This document shows positions 53,508 to 61,771 of a stretch of 64,000 bases of DNA, piece after piece. The position numbers were made by a program, and so were the translations under genes. The notes below the pieces were generated by a model. It was given only the letters and a program-made list of their open reading frames with translations, was not told the DNA's origin and did no database searches. The stretch covers positions 1 through 64,000 of the forward strand of contig CAZIJQ010000006.1 of assembly GCA_964539785.1 (NCBI GenBank), given 5' to 3'. Source of the DNA: JABMPO01 sp964539785 (GTDB taxonomy: Bacteria > Fidelibacterota > Marinisomatia > Marinisomatales > TCS56). Numbering within the stretch: the first letter of the stretch is position 1; each line of letters opens with the position of its first letter.

Positions 53508-54253
53508 GAGAATTGCCGCTCTTGTTTGATATTTTGATAGGCTGCGTTGACAGCCTTGAATTTTTCTTCCGCCAGATTTTGCAGATCCTGTCCCAGGTGG
53601 GCAACCTTATCCGGATGATATTTATTAGCCATTTTCCGATAGGCTTTCTTGATTTCGGGGACTGCAGTATCGACGTCAATTTCCAGAATTTTATAGGCGC
53701 TATCAGTTTCTTTTACAAACATGGCACGGATGGAATCGAAATCATTGCTGTTTACATTCAGGTAATTAGCGATTCGCTGAATTACTACGATTTCATCATT
53801 GTGGATTTGACCATCTGATTGAGATAGTCCGAATAAAACATGAATTAATTCCAGACGACTGGGATGATCCATGGATTGCTGTATCTGACGACAAACATCC
53901 CGCAGAGGATAATCCTGTTCGACAATATCACGGAACAATAGCATCAGGTCATGGGCATTTTGCGGACCGAATTGTCGTACCAGAAATTGTTTTACATAAT
54001 CCAATTCGGATTTTAACATTTTGCGATCGGCTCTCATAACAACCGCAAACAGTACCAGTAACGAAACCGCGAAATCGCCTGGCTGAGTTCGATTTGGCGA
54101 CCGGGTGCTGCGAAATCCACCCCTGAAATTTGTTGAACCATCCCCACCTGGCGATTCACTCATTGTTGCCAGGGCGTAACCAATAATACCCCCGATGGGT
54201 CCCCCCAGAGCCCAACCGATTCCTCCCCACATAACCCGTTTACCTAAACCCAT
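53504..54253 (-). CDS. DjlA-like TerB/DnaJ co-chaperone
   Basis: This 249-residue protein starts with a Gly-rich hydrophobic stretch ([20 protein letters not shown], possible membrane anchor). A TerB-like helical domain follows (about 60-170; [35 protein letters not shown]), then a C-terminal J domain (about 185-245) with the HPD motif in [14 protein letters not shown]. DjlA proteins recruit DnaK at the inner membrane. The location between carboxylase and mutase genes is unexplained by function. It may simply share the operon. Confidence 0.88.
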   Translation of the reverse strand: MGLGKRVMWGGIGWALGGPIGGIIGYALATMSESPGGDGSTNFRGGFRSTRSPNRTQPGDFAVSLLVLFAVVMRADRKMLKSELDYVKQFLVRQFGPQNAHDLMLLFRDIVEQDYPLRDVCRQIQQSMDHPSRLELIHVLFGLSQSDGQIHNDEIVVIQRIANYLNVNSNDFDSIRAMFVKETDSAYKILEIDVDTAVPEIKKAYRKMANKYHPDKVAHLGQDLQNLAEEKFKAVNAAYQNIKQERQFS

Positions 54254-54259
54254 TAATAT

Positions 54260-54769
54260 TTATTCTCCTTCAATTCGGACCAGTAAATCACCTTTGTTTT
54301 TCGATTGCCCCTGTTTAACCATGATTTCGACTATTGTTCCGGTTTTAGCAGCAATAATTTCATTTTCCATTTTCATCGCTTCGAGGATCAGGAGTTTCGT
54401 ACCCTTAGTTACCTGATCTCCGGGTTGCACGAAAATTTGTTTTACCAATCCCGGAATCGGTGAAATTATGTTTTGGGATGATCCTTCGACCGATTTATTC
54501 AGTCCGAATTTTTCAAGTAATATCTGGGTCTCATCTTTCAGTTGGACCGTAAATGATTGCTGGTTCAACGTTATTCGATAGCCGCCATTTTTTTTGGTCA
54601 AGCTCAAATAATAGGATTTACCGTTAATCAATAACGAGTAAGAATATGGACTGAGACGCATACAGTCAATTTGTTGTTTTGAATTGTTGATAGCGACTTT
54701 GAAGCCATACGCCTGAGGCTCAACACAAAATTCTACAATGTTTTCATTAATAATTGCTTGAAATTTCAT
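54260..54769 (-). CDS. Biotin carboxyl carrier protein
   Basis: This 169-residue protein has a C-terminal biotinyl domain with the biotinylation Lys in LILEAMKMENEI (about residue 134) and the GLVKQIFVQPGDQVTKGTKL strand hairpin. The N-terminal 90 residues are a beta-rich domain (CMRLSPYSYSLLINGKSYYL) like that of propionyl/pyruvate-carboxylase carriers rather than the AccB of fatty-acid synthesis. It overlaps the biotin carboxylase gene by 4 bases. BirA at 49744 should modify it. Confidence 0.92.
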   Translation of the reverse strand: MKFQAIINENIVEFCVEPQAYGFKVAINNSKQQIDCMRLSPYSYSLLINGKSYYLSLTKKNGGYRITLNQQSFTVQLKDETQILLEKFGLNKSVEGSSQNIISPIPGLVKQIFVQPGDQVTKGTKLLILEAMKMENEIIAAKTGTIVEIMVKQGQSKNKGDLLVRIEGE

Positions 54770-56268
54770 TGCAATTCCTGGCTACGCCCATTGCTTTTCC
54801 AACTGGAAATTGATTGGTGATTGTTCTTTAATTCCGGTTTTTTATTGACGGTTGTATGGTGAACGCCCGCTGCGATACCAAGGATATCACGTTTATGCTC
54901 GATATTAGAAAATTTATCCTTTCGAATTTCTTCAATTTGATCGGCTATGAAATGAGTATCATAAATTCCAGATAGAAATTGCTGATTTTCCATGATCGCC
55001 AGACAAAATGGTATAACAGTTTCCAGTCCAACGATATGAAATTCAGACAGTGCCCGGTGCATGCCGGAGATTGCGCCAGCTCTGGTTGAGCCATGAACGA
55101 TCAATTTACCGAGTAGCGGGTCATAATAGGGCGTCACTTCCTCGCCAACCCGTAACCCATGATCAAGGCGGACGCCGAATCCATCGGGCAGCACCAATTC
55201 ATGAATTGTTCCAACTGAAGGAGTGAAATTATTATAACCATCTTCAGCATAGATCCGGCATTCGATGGCATGGCCGTGAAAACTGATATCCTGCTGAGTG
55301 TGTTCGAGCTTATCACCATAAGCGATATTAATCTGTTGGCGAACAAGATCGATTCCGGTGATTAACTCGGTTACCGGATGCTCCACCTGCAGCCGGGTAT
55401 TCATCTCCAGAAAATAATAGTTATGGTGCGCATCGACCAGAAATTCGACAGTACCGGCACCGGTATAGTTGACCGATTTGGTTAATTCGACAGCTTTATC
55501 CATCATAATCTGGCGCAAATTATCATCGATAAAGGGTGAGGGGGATTCCTCAATAATTTTTTGATAGCGGCGCTGAATCGAACATTCACGTTCTCCCAGG
55601 GCGATACAATTCCCGTGTTGATCAGCTAGAATCTGGATTTCAATATGGTGGGGCTTCTCCAAATATTTTTCTATATAAACGCGGTCATCTGCAAAAGAAG
55701 AAATGGCTTCGGAACGGGCGCGATCCAGTAAATCGAGCAAATCTTTTTCGTCGTAAACTATTCGCATACCCTTACCACCACCGCCACCGGCGGCCTTGAT
55801 GAGTACGGGATAGCCAATTTCGCGGGCAATTAAATGGGGATCATCACCACCGTTCAGAGGACGTTCCAAACCGGGTACCACCGGGACTCCGGCCTTGAGG
55901 GCTGTTTGCCGGGCTAATGTTTTATCGCCCATTTCCCGGATTGCTTTGGATGGCGGTCCAATCCAACTGATACCTTGATCAGTGATTGCATTGGCAAAAC
56001 TGATGCTTTCTGATAAGAATCCATAGCCGGGATGGATTGCTTCAGCGCCGGACTGCTCAGCAATTTCCAAAATCCGTTCTGTATTCAAATAACTTTCCGA
56101 GGCGGGTGCGGGGCCCAGATAATAGGCTTCGTCGGCCATCAAAATATGGGGAGCTGTCCGGTCAGCAGCGGAATAAACACCAATCGTTTTAATCCCCATT
56201 TCCCGGCAGGTACGTATTACCCTGATTGCAATCTCCCCGCGATTCGCTACCAAAATCTTTTTATACAT
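54766..56268 (-). CDS. Biotin carboxylase subunit of acetyl/propionyl-CoA carboxylase
   Basis: This 500-residue ATP-grasp enzyme carboxylates biotin on the carrier encoded next. It opens KKILVANRGEIAIRVIRTCR and has the glycine-rich loop IKAAGGGGGKGMRIVYDEKD, IALGERECSIQRRYQKIIEE, FLEMNTRLQVEHPVTELITG and AIECRIYAEDGYNNFTPSVG. The C-terminal tail (about 455-500) replaces the end seen in E. coli AccC. The carboxyltransferase subunit is not in the window. Linkage to methylmalonyl-CoA mutase makes propionyl-CoA the likely acceptor. Confidence 0.93.
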   Translation of the reverse strand: MYKKILVANRGEIAIRVIRTCREMGIKTIGVYSAADRTAPHILMADEAYYLGPAPASESYLNTERILEIAEQSGAEAIHPGYGFLSESISFANAITDQGISWIGPPSKAIREMGDKTLARQTALKAGVPVVPGLERPLNGGDDPHLIAREIGYPVLIKAAGGGGGKGMRIVYDEKDLLDLLDRARSEAISSFADDRVYIEKYLEKPHHIEIQILADQHGNCIALGERECSIQRRYQKIIEESPSPFIDDNLRQIMMDKAVELTKSVNYTGAGTVEFLVDAHHNYYFLEMNTRLQVEHPVTELITGIDLVRQQINIAYGDKLEHTQQDISFHGHAIECRIYAEDGYNNFTPSVGTIHELVLPDGFGVRLDHGLRVGEEVTPYYDPLLGKLIVHGSTRAGAISGMHRALSEFHIVGLETVIPFCLAIMENQQFLSGIYDTHFIADQIEEIRKDKFSNIEHKRDILGIAAGVHHTTVNKKPELKNNHQSISSWKSNGRSQELQ

Positions 56269-56318
56269 GCTTAAAACTAAGCAGTTTCCAATTTGCGAAA
56301 AAGTTATATTCTGTACCT

Positions 56319-56858
56319 ATGAAAATACCATTTAGAACCAGGTTGTTGCTCTGGTGGCTGCGAAAGAGTCATCGACAAAAGCAATCTGAGAGCGGAAGAT
56401 TGGCTTTTAGAGACGGGGGTGTTGGCTTAAAAAGAGTAATAATTATATTCCCCGAAAATGAATCTGACATCCGGATTGCCAGGTATTTTTTAAAATCAAT
56501 TTTGAATAATGATGAAGTTGAAATAGTTATTTTAGGAAAAGGTCAATTAACCAACGCTGACCAATATGATGGAAAAGTAAAAGCACAAAAATATTGTGAC
56601 GAAGATTTTACCTTTTGGGGAGGTGTGAAGACCGCCAGTCTTAATAAATTGTTTCCTGACCCATTAGATGCGATAATTGATTTGAATTCAGAGTTCAACA
56701 TTCAAACGGCAATGATTTCCAGATTTTCTAAGGCTGCGCTGCGGGTTGGATTCAAATCGAAATATTCCTATCATTTTTTTAATATTGAAATAGATCATAA
56801 ACCAGAAACCTTTGTTGAACAGGGGTATATAAGTATCCAAAAATTAATGGGTCTGTAA
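56319..56858 (+). CDS. Unrecognised protein preceding the GlmU-like gene
   Basis: The gene encodes about 179 residues. The N-terminus is basic (FRTRLLLWWLRKSHRQKQSE). The rest has a Rossmann-like pattern: VIIIFPENESDIRIARYFLK, VEIVILGKGQ, DAIIDLNSEFNIQTAMISRF, and ALRVGFKSKYSYHFFNIEID. This recalls the N-terminal half of heptosyltransferase-like folds and similar short proteins of Bacteroidota, but I do not assign a function. It overlaps the GlmU-like start by a base (TAATG) and is probably co-translated with it. ATG at 56319 is chosen because the longer frame would run into the divergent accC-like start. Confidence 0.55.
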   Translation: MKIPFRTRLLLWWLRKSHRQKQSESGRLAFRDGGVGLKRVIIIFPENESDIRIARYFLKSILNNDEVEIVILGKGQLTNADQYDGKVKAQKYCDEDFTFWGGVKTASLNKLFPDPLDAIIDLNSEFNIQTAMISRFSKAALRVGFKSKYSYHFFNIEIDHKPETFVEQGYISIQKLMGL

Positions 56859-58063
56859 TGCATTATTATATTTTTGAAGATAGTCTGGCAATGGATTTTT
56901 ATCCATTGACTGTAACTCGTGCCGCGTTTGAGTTGCGCTACGGGGCCTTTACTTTTATCGAGAGGATCCAAAAACTCCTAAAAACAGATCGAATATCAGT
57001 TATAGCCAGGGATGAATTGGCGCCTATCCTGCAAGAACGCTATCCCCATTCAGAGATCAATCCACTAAAGGTTCGGGAAGGTGTATGGCTTTTAGGCAAT
57101 GTGTTGTGGACTAAGTTGGCAATCAAAAATATCTGTGATAACGCCCCAGCTATATACCAACAGGATGGACGAATTATCGCAGCCAAATTATCGGAAAAAA
57201 ATAGCCGTAATTGGGTCGATAATGGTGGTCCAATTACTGGAGATACTGACTTTGGCTTGCCTTCGTTAAACCTGGAATTACCGGTAATGCGTTATTTGTG
57301 GGATTTAATTGAAAGTACTGAGATCGCCCTGGAGGATGATGCTCAATTTTTTGATTTGGGAAACCATGCTCTGGCAGTAGCAAATGGGATCGTCTTGGTT
57401 AACGCTGACCGGATATATATTGCGACTCCTGAACTTGTTAAACCCCAGGTCTGTATTGATGCGACTGATGGTCCGGTGATAATTGATGAAGGGGTAGCAG
57501 TTGGCGCGGGAGCGATAATAATGGGTCCGGTCTATATTGGAAAAGACGCTCGGATCTCTGCCAATGCAATTATCCGTTCCGGTTCGATTATCGGACCAGC
57601 CTGCAATGTGGGAGGGGAAGTCGTAAAATCAATTTTTCAGGGTTATACGAATAAATCTCATGGCGGGTTTATGGGTAACAGTTATCTGGGCGAATGGGTA
57701 AATATTGGCGCCGGGACTAACTGCAGTAACCTGAAAAATAATTACCGGCCAATTAAAGTTCAAATAAATGAAAAAGTTATAGAAACCGGTTTAACTCATG
57801 TGGGGGTGTTTATGGGTGACCATTGTAAAACCGGTATTGGCTTAAAGATTAATGGAGGCTTGACTTTTGGTTTAGCGTGCAGTATTGTAAGCAATGAATT
57901 ACTTCAGGGAGACATACCTTCATTTTCATTTATCTATAATGATATTAAGAGTAAATATCTGATTAATAAATTTTTAGAAACAGCGGAAATTGTGATGAAT
58001 CGCAGGCAAATTCTTTTAACTGATGCATTAAGAATTTTATATGAAACAATCTATATCGGATAG
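56858..58063 (+). CDS. GlmU-like sugar-1-phosphate nucleotidyl/acetyltransferase (alternative type)
   Basis: This 401-residue protein belongs to the alternative GlmU family of Bacteroidota and relatives. Its reduced N-terminal half (YIFEDSLAMDFYPLTVTRAA, FELRYGAFTFIERIQ) stands in place of a full pyrophosphorylase domain, and a left-handed beta-helix spans about 205-330 (GVAVGAGAIIMGPVYIGKDA, GGFMGNSYLGEWVNIGAGTN, SNLKNNYRPIKV). It may supply UDP-GlcNAc for the cell wall. It is likely to replace enteric-type GlmU, which cannot be checked here. Confidence 0.85.
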   Translation: MHYYIFEDSLAMDFYPLTVTRAAFELRYGAFTFIERIQKLLKTDRISVIARDELAPILQERYPHSEINPLKVREGVWLLGNVLWTKLAIKNICDNAPAIYQQDGRIIAAKLSEKNSRNWVDNGGPITGDTDFGLPSLNLELPVMRYLWDLIESTEIALEDDAQFFDLGNHALAVANGIVLVNADRIYIATPELVKPQVCIDATDGPVIIDEGVAVGAGAIIMGPVYIGKDARISANAIIRSGSIIGPACNVGGEVVKSIFQGYTNKSHGGFMGNSYLGEWVNIGAGTNCSNLKNNYRPIKVQINEKVIETGLTHVGVFMGDHCKTGIGLKINGGLTFGLACSIVSNELLQGDIPSFSFIYNDIKSKYLINKFLETAEIVMNRRQILLTDALRILYETIYIG

Positions 58064-58121
58064 GTATAGATCAGTGGCAGCTTATTGTGAATAAATTTGA
58101 TGAAAAAAATAACAAATACTA

Positions 58122-58150
58122 TTGACGAACTACTGTCTATCGGTTATATT
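58122..58150 (+). promoter_or_regulatory. Sigma-70-type promoter of the zinc-ribbon gene
   Basis: TTGACG (58122-58127), 17 bases, TATATT (58145-58150). Transcription would start near 58157, giving a 20-base leader with TAGGAA before the ATG at 58177. Confidence 0.7.
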
Positions 58151-58176
58151 GCGCCCGATTTTTTAGGAATAAATTT

Positions 58177-58563
58177 ATGTTAGAAGGTATAATCTGTCCA
58201 GTTTGTGAATCTACTCTTGAGGAAAAAAATCTAAAAGAGTCTCTGGTATGTCAATTTTGTAAGGTTGATTTACGTGATCGTAAATATCTTGATTTCCTTG
58301 AATATTTGATGACTCATGGTATTGTTGAAAACCTTGATTTCTTCGACACTAACGTTTACAGCGAAGATATCGAGCGTCTGGAACCTTCCGATGAAGAAGA
58401 TATTGATCCAACTCAATTCGAGCAGAAAAAGGATACTTTCAGCCTGTATGAAAATGAGATGGAAAACCAGGCTCAGGAAGATACAGGTCCGAAATATGAT
58501 GATTTTGAAGGTATTGAGGAAGATTGGGAAGAATTTAATCGCAGAGAATTTGAAGGTTTCTAA
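58177..58563 (+). CDS. Small acidic zinc-ribbon protein
   Basis: This 128-residue protein has an N-terminal zinc ribbon: ICPVCEST (Cys 7 and 10) and LVCQFCKVD (Cys 26 and 29). The rest is very acidic (DEEDIDPTQFEQ, YDDFEGIEEDWEEFNRREFE) and probably disordered. I recognise no family. The DUF3467 gene lies 24 bases downstream on the same transcript. An RNA-polymerase- or ribosome-associated adaptor role is possible but speculative. Confidence 0.75.
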   Translation: MLEGIICPVCESTLEEKNLKESLVCQFCKVDLRDRKYLDFLEYLMTHGIVENLDFFDTNVYSEDIERLEPSDEEDIDPTQFEQKKDTFSLYENEMENQAQEDTGPKYDDFEGIEEDWEEFNRREFEGF

Positions 58564-58587
58564 ATCTTTTAATCCACAGGTAAGATA

Positions 58588-58896
58588 ATGGAAAAAAAGC
58601 AAAAAACTCAGCAAATCAACATTGAACTTGATCAGGAAGTCAGTAGTGGAGAATATGCCAATTTTGTGGTAGTGACACATTCCTCTGCCGAATTTGTAAT
58701 GGATTTCACCCGAATTTTACCAGGTGTTTCCAAGGCCAAAGTTCATTCACGTCTAATAATGGCTCCTCAGCATGCCAAAGCCTATTTGATGGCCTTACAG
58801 GATAATATTCGGAAATTTGAAGAGAAATACGGCGAGATAAAAAATCCTAGAGCACCATTTGGCATGAAACCACCGGATACTGTTCTTCCTAATTAG
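58588..58896 (+). CDS. DUF3467 protein
   Basis: This 102-residue protein has the DUF3467 pattern: INIELDQEVSSGEYANFVVV, THSSAEFVMDFTRILPG, KAKVHSRLIMAPQHAKAYLM and LQDNIRKFEEKYGEIK. The family is widespread in Bacteroidota and related phyla and has no proven function. It follows the zinc-ribbon gene and converges on the PAP2 gene, with 8 bases of overlap at the ends. Confidence 0.9.
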   Translation: MEKKQKTQQINIELDQEVSSGEYANFVVVTHSSAEFVMDFTRILPGVSKAKVHSRLIMAPQHAKAYLMALQDNIRKFEEKYGEIKNPRAPFGMKPPDTVLPN

Positions 58897-59497
58897 GTAT
58901 ATTTATTTGTTCCGCTGGGCCAGCATACCATACCCAGGTTCGCCCTCTTTTCAATTCCCGCATTTTCAGTACAACCCAGAACGTTAGCCAAATCCAGGCA
59001 ATTGTATAGCCGAATAAGGCACCGAATAGTACATCACCGGGGTAGTGTACGCCAACATAGATGCGACTGAATGCAACTACGGTTGCAAGAATAAACAAGG
59101 GCGTTCGCCATCGATTATAGAAATATCCAATGATTGTTGCCAATGCAAACATATTGGCAGCATGATTGGACACAAAACCGTATTTACCACCACGACCTAC
59201 CAGCAGATTTATCAATTCCGGCATTGCGCGACTGGGTCGTAATCGCCCAATAAAGGGCTTGATAACTTGAGCGGCAATAATATCAGTCGTAATAATTGTC
59301 AGAATTAGGATTACGGCGGCGATTTTCCCCCGCTTACCTCCCCGGATTATTAATCCCAGCCAAACTATGAAAATTGGAATTATCCAGATATCCTGGTTGG
59401 TAATTATAGGCATCAAGAAATCAAACACCGAGTTACTGATGGTGCCATTGAAGAAAAAAAATATTTGTTTGTCCAGTTTGTCCAGTGCTGCGATCAT
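58889..59497 (-). CDS. PAP2-family membrane phosphatase
   Basis: This 202-residue protein with about six helices has all three PAP2 motifs: KPFIGRLRPS, SNHAANMFALATIIG (in place of PSGH) and SRIYVGVHYPGDVLFGALFG. It likely dephosphorylates lipid phosphates such as undecaprenyl pyrophosphate on the periplasmic side. The SNHA form of motif 2 is seen in BcrC/LpxE-like members. The gene is monocistronic. Confidence 0.9.
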   Translation of the reverse strand: MIAALDKLDKQIFFFFNGTISNSVFDFLMPIITNQDIWIIPIFIVWLGLIIRGGKRGKIAAVILILTIITTDIIAAQVIKPFIGRLRPSRAMPELINLLVGRGGKYGFVSNHAANMFALATIIGYFYNRWRTPLFILATVVAFSRIYVGVHYPGDVLFGALFGYTIAWIWLTFWVVLKMRELKRGRTWVWYAGPAEQINIPN

Positions 59498-59604
59498 GAT
59501 TTAGAATAATTGCCTTTTGCTATATAAATTACTACTGAACAGAGATTATTAAAATGATTCCAATGGGAATACTAAAGTTTTCGGAGTAATTACTCATAAA
59601 ATTC

Positions 59605-59715
59605 TTGACCTGTGTTTGTATTTGATCTAATTTTCAAACAGAATTAAGCAGGATTGCGAAGAGAGAACTGGTGGTTTCCCCCGCTCCCAGTTTCAAGCGT
59701 CCTGCTTATTTTTTT
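59605..59715 (+). ncRNA. Candidate small RNA with own promoter and terminator
   Basis: A promoter-like TTGACC (59605-59610), 17 bases, TAATTT (59628-59633) would start RNA near 59640. The RNA folds into an outer 9-bp perfect stem (taagcagga 59645-59653 with tcctgctta 59700-59708) and an inner 6-bp stem (aactgg 59666-59671 with ccagtt 59687-59692), and ends in T7 (59709-59715). The length is about 75 bases. There is no coding frame. It is not a tRNA or a signal-recognition RNA (the GGAA tetraloop motif is absent). The family is unknown. Confidence 0.45.
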
Positions 59716-59745
59716 AAAAAAGGCTTCCTATTTGGAAGCCTTTTT
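59716..59745. terminator. Bidirectional terminator for etfA and the small RNA side
   Basis: A-run, ggcttcc (59722-59728), loop TATTT, ggaagcc (59734-59740), T-run. It ends transcripts from both strands. On the minus strand it lies about 100 bases after the etfA stop. Confidence 0.8.
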
Positions 59746-59842
59746 AATTTACTCTATTTGCGTTTGGTCAGCCAGTGTCTCAAAGTAAGGATAAGTACAA
59801 TTATCCCCACAATGAATAGCAGGTTGGCAACAATGATACTTA

Positions 59843-60811
59843 TCAAAGTATTTTAGTTAGTTCTGCCTCCAGGGCCGGGACTACGTCAAATAAATCGCCC
59901 ACAATCCCATAGGTAGCTGCTTTGAATATGGGAGCCTCAGGGTCTTTATTTATAGCGACTATCACCTTACTGGAGGACATGCCAGCCAAATGCTGAATTG
60001 CTCCTGAGATACCACAGGCAATATAAAGTGTGGGGGCAACTGTTTTTCCGGTTTGTCCAACCTGATCGCTGTGAGGCCGCCAGCCCGCATCGACTGCGGC
60101 GCGACTTGCTCCCACAGCGGCGCTCAAAGTATCTGCCAAATGCTCAATAATATCGTACTTTTCAGGTCCACCCATGCCGCGACCGCCTGAAACAATTATA
60201 TCAGCTTCTGTCAGTTCAGGTCGCGTAGCTGCGGAAGACTCGAATTCGGTTACCTGAACAATAAATGAATTATCGTCAAACCCGGGATCAAAATTTTCCA
60301 CTGCTACGGATACGGGGTTTTCTTCAATTGGGTAACTGTTTGGCCGCAGGGAAATATAAGCTGTTGCCGTACTCTTGATATTCATCAGAATCTTACCAGC
60401 AAAAACCGGACGCTGAATTGCAATGGATTCACCTTCGATATCAACTATTGTTGAGTCTGTGAAGACACTGCTGTTCGCCAGACCGGCAACCGACGGCGCA
60501 AGATCGCGCCCGGTTGCGGATGCGGAAAATAATACTACATCCGGATTAACTTGTTCGATTAGCTTATTTACCGAATGAGCATATGCAGTAGTCGAATAAT
60601 ATTTTAGTTTATCACTATCCACAATATGGACTTTGGTGATTCCAAATTCTCCCAGTTCCTCGGCGCATTTACCCACATTGGAACCGACAACCAGACCAAG
60701 AGCCTGTCCACCGGACTTAGCGGCCAGTTTATTTGCGACAGTGGCCAATTCACCGGCAGTTTTTCTAAGTTCGCCATCACGTTGTTCTGCAAAAAATAGT
60801 ATGGTAGCCAT
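59843..60811 (-). CDS. etfA: Electron transfer flavoprotein alpha subunit
   Basis: This 322-residue FAD-binding subunit has the C-terminal signature SGGRGMGGPEKYDIIEHLAD, VGASRAAVDAGWRPHSDQVG, TGKTVAPTLYIACGISGAIQ and HLAGMSSSKVIVAINKDPEA. ETF takes electrons from acyl-CoA dehydrogenases, such as the enzyme at 45326, and passes them to ETF:quinone oxidoreductase, not seen here. It overlaps etfB by one base, a normal pair. Confidence 0.96.
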   Translation of the reverse strand: MATILFFAEQRDGELRKTAGELATVANKLAAKSGGQALGLVVGSNVGKCAEELGEFGITKVHIVDSDKLKYYSTTAYAHSVNKLIEQVNPDVVLFSASATGRDLAPSVAGLANSSVFTDSTIVDIEGESIAIQRPVFAGKILMNIKSTATAYISLRPNSYPIEENPVSVAVENFDPGFDDNSFIVQVTEFESSAATRPELTEADIIVSGGRGMGGPEKYDIIEHLADTLSAAVGASRAAVDAGWRPHSDQVGQTGKTVAPTLYIACGISGAIQHLAGMSSSKVIVAINKDPEAPIFKAATYGIVGDLFDVVPALEAELTKIL

Positions 60812-61560
60812 CAGATTACTTTTGCCTCCTCTCTGAGTAGTCTTGCTAATTTTGGTACGGCGTCGACGCCTTCTCCGACGATTCGGCCTTCTGCTTTTTG
60901 GGGAGGATTCTCAAATTTGAAATCGATCACCGAATCGACAGCATCTATTACAACTTCGTCGATCGGTTTTTTCTTGGCCATCATAATTCCCCGTAAATTA
61001 GGATAGCGTGGTTCATTCAGACCTTTTTCACAGGTCAATACTGCCGGTAATTGACATGAAACCGCTTCGGTTCCACCTTCAACTTCACGTTTGGTGGTTA
61101 TCTGATTGCCATCGATATTTAATTCGACTATAGAACTGATAACCGGCAATCCAAGATTCATCGCTAATAGGGTACCAGTCTGCTGGGCGTCGGTATCCAC
61201 GGCTTTTTTACCGCATAATACTAGATCAAATTGGCGATCTTCCAAAACTTTTCCTATCTGACTGGCGACTGCTTGACTATCCATAAATCGGCTGTTTTCT
61301 GCTTTTAACAGTACAGCTTTGTCAGCCCCCATTGCCAGACCAGTACGAAGGGCAGCAATTGCGCCACCTGGTCCTAATGATACTAATGTTATTTCCCCGC
61401 CGTGAGCTTCTTTCAATTGCAGAGCAGCTTCAATGGCATATTCATCATAGGGATTAACAATGAAGCTTATGGAAGCTTCATCTATTTGATTTCCGTCGTC
61501 CGCGATTCGAATTTTTGCTTCCGTGTCCGGGACTTGTTTGACAAGAACTATGATGTTCAC
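60811..61560 (-). CDS. etfB: Electron transfer flavoprotein beta subunit
   Basis: This 249-residue AMP-binding subunit opens MNIIVLVKQVPDTEAKIRI. It has NPYDEYAIEAALQLKEAHGG, LCGKKAVDTDAQQTGTLLAM and CEKGLNEPRYPNLRGIMMAK, the recognition loop region of the family. Length and motifs fit the non-bifurcating group rather than the FixA bifurcating type, though this cannot be settled by eye. It is first in the etfBA operon. Confidence 0.96.
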   Translation of the reverse strand: MNIIVLVKQVPDTEAKIRIADDGNQIDEASISFIVNPYDEYAIEAALQLKEAHGGEITLVSLGPGGAIAALRTGLAMGADKAVLLKAENSRFMDSQAVASQIGKVLEDRQFDLVLCGKKAVDTDAQQTGTLLAMNLGLPVISSIVELNIDGNQITTKREVEGGTEAVSCQLPAVLTCEKGLNEPRYPNLRGIMMAKKKPIDEVVIDAVDSVIDFKFENPPQKAEGRIVGEGVDAVPKLARLLREEAKVI

Positions 61561-61771
61561 AGCACGTCTCCTTGGTTGAGTATATATTTATTTAATTGAT
61601 TTTGTGTAGATTAGAATGACTCTAAGATACTGCCTTGAAAATTTGCTTGAAATTTACCGACTGGCTGGTCTATTATCAAAGTAGAACCAAATCGGGTGGT
61701 AGTTTAAATTCAATATTAATGTTCGGATTTGATTAATATTAGAAACATCCTAATGTAAAGAATTGGAATTA

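Noticed and set aside
59645..59708. tRNA, SRP RNA or known riboswitch for the structured element near 59.65 kb
   Set aside because: No T-arm GGTTCGA motif, no SRP GGAA tetraloop motif and no class consensus that I can recognise. It is kept only as an unnamed small RNA candidate.
59671..59856. 61-codon open frame between PAP2 and etfA
   Set aside because: It runs through the candidate small RNA stem and the bidirectional terminator, so it is not coding.
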